From Cristatella mucedo (Eukaryota; Bryozoa; Phylactolaemata; Cristatellidae): a stretch of DNA of 64,000 nt. The position numbers and the translations under genes were made by a program. The notes beneath the pieces were generated by a model. That model searched no databases. It worked only from the letters and a program-made list of their open reading frames with translations, and had not been told where the DNA came from. Shown here one piece after another: positions 46,965 to 55,781 of this stretch (position 1 is the first letter of the stretch; each line of letters opens with the position of its first letter). The stretch covers positions 1,892,501 through 1,956,500 of the forward strand of contig WPIO01000040.1 of assembly GCA_009760855.2 (NCBI GenBank). Reading direction: 5' to 3'.

Positions 46965-48517
46965 ATGGCAAGCGCACCTATCGATAGTATACTAGAACTT
47001 GGAGATCCTGAGTTTCCCGACTATAAACTTAAAGACTATCAATTTAGAGAGTTTTATCAAACTTATGGAAATGAAACTGATAATGTTACTTCTAAACTAG
47101 TTACATTTATTGTACCTGGTGAACAACACACGTGTTATGTTCTATCTGATGCTTACCTTTTACTTGAAGGACAAGTTGGAATGGCTGGCGCTGATGCAAA
47201 TAGTATCACTGAACTTGAAAGAACTCTTGCTGTAGGACTTGTTAATAATGCCGGTGCTTGGTTGTTTAATAGCATGAGAATTAGACTTAGTACTGAAGAA
47301 ATTAAAAGCCTTCCACTAAAAGAAGGATTTGGAAGTGTTTCAACACTAATGGGGCTTCTACGTTATCCAAGTGATTATAATAGAACTGAAGGTCTTGCAA
47401 CTGGTTGGAAAAAAAGATGAAGCAAATTCAATTGATGATTTGAGAACGAATCTTACTGCATATAATAGCCCTTCTGCTTCTGGAGTAAATATAACAGGTG
47501 GAACCACTTGTACTAATATTGGTTTCATGTATAGAAGATCTACTATAAACAACATTGTTGATACTAATCCTGGAACATTCAGTATTGCTCTTCCACTATC
47601 ACGAGTTTCTGGTTTTCGTGCTGATATGAATAAAATTCTTTATAATATTCCTTTTACACTTGAAATGACACGTGTTGGTGGGTTTGATTATGAAGCTATA
47701 ATGACCGGTGCTACGGGTGCTGCTGCAAATACTATTAATACTATAACTACTTAAGGTAGTGCAGGTGCTAATGGTGAGGGTGCTTATACCAATTTCAGAA
47801 TTTTAATGTCAAAAATGATACTTATGGTGCCGTGTGTAGTTCCTAAAGAAAGTATTCAAAGAGCACTTGCTGATATCTCAAGTGAAAGATCAAAGAATAT
47901 AAGACTTGACTATAGAGTTAGACGATATGAAAATATTACAATAACTAGTCTTAATCAAGGTAATAAATTCACTAAAACTCTATCAGTTCAAAATACAATT
48001 GATAAGGTTAGATGGTTGATTGTTACAGCTCAAAATTGCAATAAATATGGAAATTATACTGGCAATCCTTGTACTTACAATCATTGTGATATTAAGAGTG
48101 TTAGTGTTCTTGCTAATGGTTCAAAACAATACCCTACTGTTTTAAAAGCTAGTGAGCCTAAAAAAGGGAAAATGTGCACCAGCATACATGGATTTCACAA
48201 CTTTCAGAAAACAATACCTTGGACTTAATAAAGTTACTGAACCTGTTGGTAATACTTATCCTGAATGGTCGAGTCTTTATCCTATTCATGTTATTGACTT
48301 GCAATACAATGATGAGCCTCTTAGAGTAACTTCTAGACTTGATGTAACTATTGAATTTAATTCTACTATACCAAATGATGGTACGCAAATAATGATTCAC
48401 TATTTGACTACTTGTGAGAATAGTGCTGAACTAACGCCAAACGGTAGTGGAACTAATTTCACTTGCAGTAAAGGAACATTTGTGTATGATGGAAAAGGTA
48501 TTTTAATAAAATTATAA
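46965..48517 (+). pseudogene. Major capsid protein (double jelly-roll), broken
   Basis: Starts MASAPIDSILELGDPEFPDY at 46965. The first frame ends at 47420. A second frame covers 47371-48228 with a TAA at 47752 inside, and a third covers 48152-48517. Total about 515 codons, as expected for Polinton/adintovirus hexon-type capsid proteins. Conserved-looking blocks: FREFYQTYGNETDN, TFIVPGEQHTCYVLSDAYLL, VGLVNNAGAWLFNSMRIRL, PLSRVSGFRADMNKIL, DIKSVSVLANGSKQYP and FRKQYLGLNK. Assignment rests on length, position after the penton pair and overall similarity of these blocks to animal Polinton capsid genes; the fold itself is inferred. Confidence 0.8.
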
Positions 48518-48529
48518 TGACTAAATATA

Positions 48530-49491
48530 ATGCAAAAAATTTTTATTCAAGGGTCAGATGATTGGAAGAGAGCAATGAGTTTCAATATTGGTGGATCAGA
48601 AGTGTATTCTGTTTTAGGAAATGATTTGGCTTTTGGCTTGCAAATTGATTGTGATATAGAATTAATTGCTAATAGAAAACTAAAAAAATATATTGCTAAT
48701 TCTCAACCTATGCGTTTTCCTCAAATTTTATTCAGTAAAGTGTTTAAGCCAATCGCTGCTAAGTATTTAGAAATGAAATTAGATAGAAAGATTGAAAATT
48801 CATATTAGTGTTTTACAAGTAATGGTGTTTATCGCTATTCTCCAGATGGAATCATAGATGAAGATACGTTAATTGACATCCCGTCTCGACTTCTGCAACT
48901 CATTGCTCGCTGGCCTACCGGCATGTGCGATCAGACGATTGCAGCGGGTGCAAAACTCCCCAGCTAGGCTTGTCTGTCGTGAGCGTCGCAGTTGCCACAT
49001 TACTCCACTTCTCGCTGACCTGCACTGGCTACCAGTCAAGCAACGGATTGACTTTAAGGTTTTTCGCTCACTTTTAGGTCACTTCATTCTTTGGTTCCAG
49101 CCTATCTCTCAGATATACTCTCTCATCAGGCCAAGCATCGTACCACCCGCTTTTTCGGAATCTAACAGTCTGCAAATACCTCAAAGTATAATCAAAGATA
49201 CCAAAACAATACTTGGCTCAATGTTTATTAGGATTACATGTATTGAAACTAAGCAGATGTTTCTATAGTGAATTTGAAATATTTGCTGAAGGTTTGAACT
49301 GTAAAGAAGCACCTAAAGATTATGCTGCAACTGGAACAGTGAGAATTCCAACTAATTATGTTTTTGACATGCCCATTCGCGAACCATTATTTGTGTATTT
49401 ACTTAAAGATGAGAAATATTATCAATTCAAATTTGATATAATTTTTTACTATGGTAGATTTAACAATAAAAAAGTTTTGGTTTCGATATGA
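48530..49491 (+). pseudogene. YqaJ/lambda-type exonuclease split by a retrotransposon piece
   Basis: N-terminal part 48530-48875: MQKIFIQGSDDWKRAM, GSEVYSVLGNDLAFG, then after a TAG (48806) SNGVYRYSPDGIIDEDT. The PDGI acid motif of this nuclease family is visible. From 48876 a GC-rich host retrotransposon fragment follows to about 49188. The C-terminal part resumes (AQCLLGLHVLKLSRCFYSEF, RIPTNYVFDMPIREPLF) to TGA at 49491. The expected Glu-x-Lys catalytic pair, normally just after the Asp, falls in the replaced stretch and is missing. In phages such 5'-3' exonucleases work in single-strand annealing recombination. Confidence 0.75.
48876..49188 (+). mobile_element. Internal fragment of host retrotransposon (family A) in the Polinton
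   Basis: Encodes SRLDFCNSLLAGLPACAIRR, NSPARLVCRERRSCHITPLL and LHWLPVKQRIDFKV, nearly identical to host copies. It lacks both the 5' part and the 3' tail, so it is not an ordinary target-primed insertion. Its GC content stands out sharply against its AT-rich surroundings. Confidence 0.88.
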
Positions 49492-49631
49492 AATATTATA
49501 CAAAAAAAGTAGAAATACAAGTAGTTGAAGAAAAAGACGATTATGGAAGATTTGCAAGGATATTTCCAATTGTAAGAGAAGTATTAAATAGAAGCAAAAT
49601 ATTGATCAATGAATATGTAGAAAATGAGTAA
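49488..49631 (+). CDS. Small basic/acidic ORF, 47 residues
   Basis: Starts MKYYTKKVEIQVVEEKDDYG; its start overlaps the stop of the exonuclease gene (ATGA) and its stop overlaps the start of the fibre gene, a packing typical of co-transcribed viral genes. Uninterrupted. Function unknown. Confidence 0.5.
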   Translation: MKYYTKKVEIQVVEEKDDYGRFARIFPIVREVLNRSKILINEYVENE

Positions 49632-50478
49632 GTTTCATAATGACGATTTCGTTTCAAAAGTTAATGGTAATATACTTTTAGATTTGAATTCAAATGGAAA
49701 TAGAATTGTTAATTTATCTGATCTAATTAATGACTCTGATGTAATAACAAAATCTTATGCTGATGCTAAATTTGTTGTTAATACAGGAGCAACACTTAAT
49801 CTTGGGGGTAAAACAATTATTGATCTTGGAGCAGGTGTTAATCCTACTGATGCTGTTAATGTTAGTCAAGTAAGTAATTATGTTACAAGAGCTGGTGATA
49901 CAATGACTGGAGATTTAAACATGAATATCTATGCTATAACATCTACTTTTTGGAACTCAGGTAATAACAAACCAGTAGTACTAAATGATGATTATTGTGT
50001 TGCGTATGGTGGAATGAAACGAGATGTGTTATTAAAAGCATTTCCTTCGACAACAAATATTGATATGGGTGGATATTCAATAACAAACGTTGCAAATCCT
50101 GTTAATCCTTCTGACGTTGCAACTAAATCTTATGTAGATAAAACAGTTAAAAAAATAACAGAATTACTAGCTCTATCAATGGATCTCAGTATAAAAAACT
50201 CAACACTAAATCTATCAACACCTTATTCATGGACAAACAAAACAACACCTATAATGATATTAAATGTTATGGTTGTTGGAGCATCTAATTGTATGTTTCT
50301 AAAACTTAATACTGATACAACTGCAGTATCTGGAGATGTAAGAGCCATAAGTACTTCTCCAACAGGTGTGGACTTTAAGTATTATGCTTATTTTACAAGA
50401 CTTCCAACAGACTATTACTTCATTGATACAATTGGAAAACTAAGAGTAAATATCTTGGTCAGTTATTTACACCCCTGA
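49624..50478 (+). CDS. Intact fibre-like adhesin (fibre E), 284 residues
   Basis: Uninterrupted. N terminus MSKFHNDDFVSKVNGNILLD, then repeats of a roughly 40-50 residue unit: NRIVNLSDLINDSDVITKSY, DLGAGVNPTDAVNVSQ, GDTMTGDLNMN, MGGYSITNVANPVNPSDVAT followed by KSYVDK. The consensus N-x-I-x-N-L/V-x-x-P-x-N-P-x-D-A/V-A-T-K-x-Y-V-D is well known from bacteriophage tail fibres and related trimeric fibres. The C-terminal 110 residues (LALSMDLSIKNSTLNLS onward) form a separate beta-rich head, by analogy the receptor-binding tip. No signal peptide. Likely a capsid-attached fibre used for host attachment, the role taken by fibre in adenoviruses. It is one of few intact genes of the element. Confidence 0.75.
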   Translation: MSKFHNDDFVSKVNGNILLDLNSNGNRIVNLSDLINDSDVITKSYADAKFVVNTGATLNLGGKTIIDLGAGVNPTDAVNVSQVSNYVTRAGDTMTGDLNMNIYAITSTFWNSGNNKPVVLNDDYCVAYGGMKRDVLLKAFPSTTNIDMGGYSITNVANPVNPSDVATKSYVDKTVKKITELLALSMDLSIKNSTLNLSTPYSWTNKTTPIMILNVMVVGASNCMFLKLNTDTTAVSGDVRAISTSPTGVDFKYYAYFTRLPTDYYFIDTIGKLRVNILVSYLHP

Positions 50479-50585
50479 AAAGTATAAATGATATATTGAA
50501 ACTGTTAAATCTTTTAACTTTGTTGCTTTACGTTTACCTCTAAGAAGAGGGAATAGTTTTGAAATAGAACAAATACCTTCATGGT

Positions 50586-50897
50586 CTAAACAATTATGCA
50601 AGGAAGTAGAGCAACATTGTTTTTTAAGTGCTTCTTAACTAATGAATATAACTTTGTTGGTCTCGCTTTTTTAAATGAATTAGTATTTATGTTACAATAT
50701 GAACAAATTATAATTGAATCATTACGCATAAGACTAGAATCAATTTCTGTTTCTTGCATATCTTTATCACAGATATCACAACGTATTTCATATTTTCTTT
50801 TTGTTCTCTGTATTTCTTGATGACAGTAAGGTTGTTTTCCTTCTAGATAATCAATCTCTTTAAATTTATTTAAACATGTCTCACAAAATATTTTCAT
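50586..50897 (-). CDS. Cysteine-rich zinc-binding protein, 103 residues
   Basis: Uninterrupted minus-strand frame starting MKIFCETCLNKFKEIDYLEG. Three C-x2-C pairs (CETC, CDIC, CSYC) and YCHQE suggest one or two zinc ribbons or a RING-like fold. Ends in a basic stretch and a hydrophobic tail (VALLPCIIV). Divergent from the integrase, ten bases between starts. Role unknown; could be a regulator or ubiquitin-type adaptor. Confidence 0.65.
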   Translation of the reverse strand: MKIFCETCLNKFKEIDYLEGKQPYCHQEIQRTKRKYEIRCDICDKDMQETEIDSSLMRNDSIIICSYCNINTNSFKKARPTKLYSLVKKHLKNNVALLPCIIV

Positions 50898-50907
50898 TCT
50901 CTATAAA

Positions 50908-51784
50908 ATGTCGTTTTTAACTCTAAATGAAAGAAAAAAAGAAGGTAAATTCAATCCTGACTCAGATATAAGTCAAGTATTCAAACCAAGACCTAAGAAT
51001 ATTCTACAAGGCTTCTTTAATATTGTTGAGCCTAATGGAAATCATCATGCAGACATTGTATACATGCCTAATGATTCTGGATATAAATATGCAGTGAGTG
51101 TTATTGATGTTGCTAGTAGATATAAAGATTCAAGACCTCTTAAAACAAAGTCTTCTAAAGAAGTAACAAAGGCAATAATACATATTTACAATAAAGGTCA
51201 TTTGAAATGGCTAAAGAAAATGACAGTTGATCCAGGATCAGAGTTTAAAGGAGAGTTTGCTAAAGAAATGAAAAAAACATGAAACACAAATTATTGAAGG
51301 TACTAGTAAAAAGAGCGTCGCATTAGTTGAAATAATGAATAAAACAGTAGCTGAGAGAGCATTTATTGCACAGTATGAAAAATAAATAGAAAGTATCAAT
51401 AAAGGAGGATATACTATAAACAGAGAGTGGATTTATAATTTACCAAAGATTATTGATTATCTAAATTATATTATCACAAAAACTACTGGCGAAAAACCTG
51501 CTAAAGCAATAAAAAAAGAAAAAGTAAAACTAAAGAAACCAAAATATCATAGAAAAGTAGGAGAACAAGAACATTTATTAGAACTAGGAACAACTGTTAG
51601 ATATTTATTAGAACCAGGTGAAGGAGAAGATGAAAAAAGAAGAAGAGCTACAGATGCGATATGGAATCTGAATAAACACAATATTTTTAGAATAATGGTA
51701 TTGCAAGAACAAGCTGTAAGATATTGGGTAAATGATGTTAAGAGAAGTTTTGTTAGAGAGGAACTACAAGTTATTAAGCCTTAA
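50908..51784 (+). pseudogene. Retrovirus-type integrase (rve/DDE), broken
   Basis: Starts MSFLTLNERKKEGKFNPDSD. The first catalytic Asp is in HHADIVYMP (residue 49), the second in TVDPGSEFKGEF (residue 108). A frameshift near 51270 precedes the third acid (VAERAF, at about 51353), and a TAA at 51383 interrupts the C-terminal part (INREWIYNLPKIIDYLNYII, then TVRYLLEPGEGEDEKRRRA). This is the enzyme that inserts Polintons and leaves short target duplications. It sits near the right terminal repeat as in other Polintons. Confidence 0.9.
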
Positions 51785-52172
51785 TATCACTTATATTTTC
51801 TAATGGATCAATTAATATTTCATTGAATTGTTTAGTTACTTTATCATCATCTAAAGCATCAACAATCTTTGAAACCAAGTTATGATTCGCTTGAAGAGTA
51901 GATCTTTTCCTTCTATCAATTTGCGATATTGTACTATCTATTGAGATTAACATTGTTGATAAAGCACCTAATACTGTTACTATGTGAGAAATACCCTCGT
52001 GTTTTTTAATGTAAGTACTGGTTACTGTAATCGCACGATATAGGAAGATGCTTATAAATTGAAAACATTATTTAGCTCTTATTAATTTAGTTAAGCAATC
52101 TCTAATTCTATCATTGTCTAAAAGTATTTGATTTCACTTGGTATTTGCATATTTACTTCGAAGGCCTGACAT
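51774..52172 (-). pseudogene. Small unknown protein with two in-frame stops
   Basis: One frame of 133 codons from ATG 52172, with TGA at codon 13 and TAA at codon 35, otherwise open: IVTVLGALSTMLISIDSTIS and SKIVDALDDDKVTKQFNEI. Its last bases overlap the end of the convergent integrase by 11 bases. A predicted helical protein; family not recognised. Confidence 0.5.
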
Positions 52173-52185
52173 TGTCCTATAATTA

Positions 52186-52812
52186 TTAATTATAAATAGG
52201 ACGAAGATTATGATGACAGCCTGGAAACATACAATCACTAACATCTCTAGTATTTTCAGCAATTTCAATATCATCATCTGTTACTATAATTTCTGGAAAA
52301 CCTAATTGTCCAAGTTCTTTATCATAACCATACCTTGTTTTCCAAGAATGTTCATCTTTATCACAAAAACAATCATCAGTACTAACATTATTATAATAAT
52401 TAGTATAATGTCTACAGTGCGTATATTCTTCATTATGTAATTTTGAATTAATTAATACAATTTCTTTATATTTCTCAGGCCATTCTATTTTACTAATTTC
52501 AGATCTCCTTCTTCCGTTACACTTTTCGATGTGCTTTTCAACTAAACATTTTCTCCAATAAACGGCTTTAGAAACAACTTCTTGTAAAATACAATCAAAA
52601 CTATAAACTCTATAAACTTTATCAAGTAAACATGTATTATATTCTGGAAAAGTATACTTTGTAACAAAAGAACTTTGTTCTTTAACCTTAGTAGGTACAT
52701 CAATTCTATGCATAGAGTATTTTTTAAATATATTATTAACTCGTTTATTCCAGCTGCTTGCTTTTTCTCCTTTTCTCCTAAACAATGTTCTAGAAAAATA
52801 GGACAAAGGCAT
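52186..52812 (-). CDS. Unknown Polinton protein, intact, 208 residues
   Basis: Uninterrupted minus-strand frame starting MPLSYFSRTLFRRKGEKASS, the outermost gene at the right end. Basic N-terminal third, Tyr/Cys/His-rich middle (NEEYTHCRHYTNYYNN, TDDCFCDKDEHSWKTR) and a C terminus with DVSDCMFPGCHHNLRP. Spaced Cys/His residues could bind zinc. I do not recognise the family. That it is intact among broken genes is notable. Confidence 0.65.
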   Translation of the reverse strand: MPLSYFSRTLFRRKGEKASSWNKRVNNIFKKYSMHRIDVPTKVKEQSSFVTKYTFPEYNTCLLDKVYRVYSFDCILQEVVSKAVYWRKCLVEKHIEKCNGRRRSEISKIEWPEKYKEIVLINSKLHNEEYTHCRHYTNYYNNVSTDDCFCDKDEHSWKTRYGYDKELGQLGFPEIIVTDDDIEIAENTRDVSDCMFPGCHHNLRPIYN

Positions 52813-52873
52813 TTGTATAATATAATAAATAAATCATTTAAATAAAATTATTTTTACTATAATATAGATAAAA

Positions 52874-53005
52874 ATATAAGACAAAAGTTTTAGTGTTGGG
52901 GAAAGTAAATTCTTAAGACAATTTCATTTTCAAGACTTCGAATGAGGACGGTAGTGAGCATGAAAAGGATTGAAAAAGGCTTAAGAAGTGACTTTCCTTA
53001 CAACA
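52874..53005 (-). repeat. Polinton right terminal inverted repeat
   Basis: Reverse complement of the left repeat; ends ttccttacaaca at 53005. The integrase/unknown-gene end lies inside it, as is usual. Confidence 0.93.
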
Positions 53006-53052
53006 AGCCTTACAAGTAAGAAAGTAAGAACCTTACAAGTAAGAACCTTACA
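53006..53052. repeat. Short direct repeats at the Polinton's right edge
   Basis: ccttacaagtaaga-type units occur three times between 53008 and 53052, sharing ccttacaa with the terminal repeat end. May be slippage copies of the element's tip or a target feature. Confidence 0.7.
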
Positions 53053-54362
53053 AGTTCGCGACAGACGAACCTGGTTGCCCTCCCTCTAGTCTGGCTATGC
53101 AGCCACCACAAGCGACCGACCTTATTGCATAGCCCGGAAGTAAACTGCAATTACCAAAGCTCGAAGACTGCGATTAGCGGAACTGGAAGACCTGCGAGTT
53201 CCGCAGCCGGAAGAGGAAGCAGGAGCCGGAAGACCCGAGTTCGAAATCCTCGCCAATCTGCAATATTTAGCACGTCGTGGGCACGAAAAGGCTCACCGGC
53301 ACACTTCAGCCGCACTGTCCTCTTCTGGCAGCGGCCTAGCGGCTTTCCGTCGCCCTGAGAACGTGCGGCCCCTGCGGCCTCGCGGCCCTTGCAACTTCAA
53401 GACTTCGGCGCTACGCTGGGCACCGCTCGCCCGCTCGCGCTGGGGCGGGCCAACCCTGGGGCGCCCACTTGGCTGACGCCCCAACTTGTTCGCGGGGTAG
53501 TCGCGTTCGAAGGTAAGTCGTCGCGGCGCCAAACTGACGCGGCGGCGGCCCCGCCCCCTCCCCTCCCCCCCCCCCCCCGGCGGCCTGCTGGTCAGGCCGC
53601 CGCGAGGGGGTGAGTGGCCTCACCGCGTCGTCGCCTCGAGTCGCACAGCCAATGGCCGAAGTCGCCGGACAGCGACTCGAGAACGAGACTCGAGAACGGA
53701 AGAGGCGCGCGCGGCGCCAGGAAAAGGAAGGCGCGAAGGAGAAGCTCGCAGCGAACGCGGCGCCCGACCGCTCGGGACGGACAGACGGGGCTTGGCAGCC
53801 ATTAAAATTAATTAAAATTAAAAAAAAATTTTGGCCGCGGATAAAAAGCAGCCAAGCGACGACTTGCGGCTGCGTGCGTGCGGCCGGTGGCGCGCGCGCG
53901 TGCGCGTGTCACACCGCCCCCTCCCGGGACGCGACGGACGCGACCTCCGCGGACGCTGGCGCCGACGGGCGGCTTGCGCCGGACGAGAGCTGCGTCGACC
54001 GTGTATGTAGAAACGACCTCGACGCGAGCGAAAAATTGCGCGCGACCAATGAATCGATTGGCGTGCATGTCTGAGCCGACAGAGTTTCACAATAGGACCG
54101 GAGAAGAGAAGCGAGCACTCGGATCACCATATAACCGGAAGTGTGCGAGTGACTGCACCCGCCGTGGCTTCCGGCGGCGTAGATATGTGCCGACCCCGCC
54201 AGCTTAGAGTCCGACAAATAGAACAATTTCATTGGAGTTGCACTAAAAAAGATTAAATTATTTGATTATACGAATCAATCAATGCTTTCTTCGTTATTTG
54301 TCGTCAAAAGTGTCTTTGCAGCGGCCGCGCCTAGGGCCTTTGCAGCGCCGCACTCGGCGAAC
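53053..54362. promoter_or_regulatory. GC-rich, CpG-rich region upstream of MSL2
   Basis: From about 53340 to 54200 the sequence is strongly GC-rich with many CpGs, a C homopolymer at 53565-53578, an ETS-like accggaagt at 54134-54142 and a cttccggcggcg block at 54168. A CCAAT-type agccaatgg is at 53646. This looks like a CpG-type promoter and 5' UTR for the gene that follows. An open frame from 53652 (MAEVAGQRLENETRER) has no recognisable domain and is not called. The first part (53056-53090) contains a retrotransposon remnant. Confidence 0.4.
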
Positions 54363-55781
54363 ATGGCCGCCGTCGACCAGTACGTCGACTTGTTCAAGCG
54401 CGTACTGGCTAGCGACGCCGACGATCCGGTGTTCTGGGCCGAGCTGCCGGCTCGCCTGCCTCGGCTGCGGTTCTTCCTGTCCTGCCGCGTGTGCAACAAG
54501 ATCCTGCGCAGCCCCATGACGCCCGCCGACTCCAAGTGCCAGCACACCGTCTGCAAGGGCTGCGTCGGTCAGAAGATGATGCTAAAGCCGGCCTGCGGCT
54601 GGTGCAAAGACTACGACAGCTTCGTGGACAATGAGCAGCTCGAGGCGCTGGTCAGATGCTATGCGTGGTTCTGTGACTACCTGCTGTGCTTCGGCGCACG
54701 AAGCCGCGTGCCGCAGCAGCCGCCCGACGGTGCGGTGGACGTGGTCGCGCTGCTCGAGGAGGGACGCGGCTGCCGCTCGGAGCCTGGAGCGACGGTCAAG
54801 GTTGAACTAGAGTCGGCTGCCGCCGCCGCCGCAGCAGCCGTCCTCGCCAAGGCATCCGAGGCGACCGCGGCCGCGGCTGGTCCAGCTGCGGCTGATCCAG
54901 CCGCCGCTGCCGCCGCGGCTTCGGCAGCGACCGTCACCAGTACAGTGGACGACGCGGCCGCCACGCGCGCGGCCGCTTTGCCCGCCGCCGCCTTGCCAGC
55001 GGCCGCCTTGCTCGCGGCGAACTTGCCGGCGGCTATCTTGCCTGCTGCAACCTTTCCTGTGGCGACCTTGCCCGCGGCGACCTTGGCGACTTTGCCCGCG
55101 GCAACCTCGCCCGCAGTCATCGACTGCCAGACGCACGCGCCTCTCGCTCCCGCCAGTGCTGCGATCGCGTCGCCGGGCCCAGCGGCGAGGGACGGGGTGC
55201 TGCCGCCACTGGCCGCACCGTCATCGTCCCAGTCGTCAGTGACACGTGATGGCATGGCACCCTCGACCGCAGCAGCAGCCGCCGCCGCAGCGGCCATCGC
55301 CGCGCAGAAGCCGGCGATGCCGGCTTCTTTGCAGCGCCGTGCTAGCAACGGAGGCAGCGTCGACGATCGAATTTGCTGGCCACTCGCCGCCCCGCGCCAG
55401 GCGCCCAAGTCTGCCTCCGCCTGTCTGCAGCTGCTGCCGCAGCAGCATACTCAGCCGCTAGTCAGCCGCCCGGCTGCTGCAGCAGCCGGGCGCTCCGCGC
55501 CTCCTCCGCCACTGCTGCAGCAGCAGCAGCTTCCACCCGCGAAGAAGGCAAAGCGTGTGCCGAGCTCAACCGGGAAGCAGGAGAGGCGAGGCTGCGGCTG
55601 CGGCACGGCCGCCACCAACCCGGGCACGCTCACGTGCTACGGCCAGCGGTGCCCGTGCTACAGCTCGCGTCGGCCGTGCGTCGAGTGCCGCTGCAAGGGC
55701 TGCCGCAACCCGAACAAGGCCGTGCGCATCTCGCACAGCTCGCCTGAGTCGGAGAACGACGTCGAGGTGCACGTGGTGTGA
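54363..55781 (+). CDS. MSL2: MSL2-like E3 ubiquitin ligase, intronless
   Basis: MSL2 is the RING ligase of the MSL chromatin complex, which pairs with MSL1 and MOF to acetylate histone H4 Lys16 and ubiquitinates H2B; its CXC domain binds DNA. 472 residues from ATG 54363 (MAAVDQYVDLFKRVLASDAD); an upstream in-frame ATG at 54282 is less likely because family alignment starts here. RING: Cys41, 44, 59, His61, Cys64, 67, 78, 81, with the family hallmark KMMLKPACGWCKDY. The middle is low complexity, with alanine-rich pentapeptide repeats (LPAAA/LPAAT) at about 205-260. The CXC domain near the C terminus reads GCGCGTAATNPGTLTCYGQ then CPCYSSRRPCVECRCKGC. Human MSL2 is longer (near 577 residues) but has the same two-domain plan. 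No intron in this span. Confidence 0.93.
   Translation: MAAVDQYVDLFKRVLASDADDPVFWAELPARLPRLRFFLSCRVCNKILRSPMTPADSKCQHTVCKGCVGQKMMLKPACGWCKDYDSFVDNEQLEALVRCYAWFCDYLLCFGARSRVPQQPPDGAVDVVALLEEGRGCRSEPGATVKVELESAAAAAAAAVLAKASEATAAAAGPAAADPAAAAAAASAATVTSTVDDAAATRAAALPAAALPAAALLAANLPAAILPAATFPVATLPAATLATLPAATSPAVIDCQTHAPLAPASAAIASPGPAARDGVLPPLAAPSSSQSSVTRDGMAPSTAAAAAAAAAIAAQKPAMPASLQRRASNGGSVDDRICWPLAAPRQAPKSASACLQLLPQQHTQPLVSRPAAAAAGRSAPPPPLLQQQQLPPAKKAKRVPSSTGKQERRGCGCGTAATNPGTLTCYGQRCPCYSSRRPCVECRCKGCRNPNKAVRISHSSPESENDVEVHVV

Larger units (their letters stand above)
30635..53005. mobile_element. Polinton/Maverick (adintovirus-like) DNA element, decayed
   Basis: About 22.4 kb, AT-rich, with terminal inverted repeats and flanks agccg (30630-30634) and agcct (53006-53010) as possible 5-bp target duplications with one mismatch. 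It carries the hallmark set: protein-primed DNA polymerase B, DDE integrase, packaging ATPase, adenain-like protease, capsid and penton-like genes. Polintons replicate through the protein-primed polymerase, integrate through the integrase and are thought to form virions. Nearly every core gene has frameshifts or stops, so this copy cannot move by itself. Distinctive cargo: four fibre-like genes, HNH nuclease, YqaJ-type nuclease, PLA2-like gene. Confidence 0.93.

Noticed and set aside
53610-54074. 154-codon charged frame upstream of MSL2
   Set aside because: No recognisable domain, GC-driven openness, and the position fits a CpG-type promoter better.
54677-55408. 243-codon minus-strand Ala/Gly-rich frame
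   Set aside because: Antisense shadow of the GC-rich MSL2 linker.
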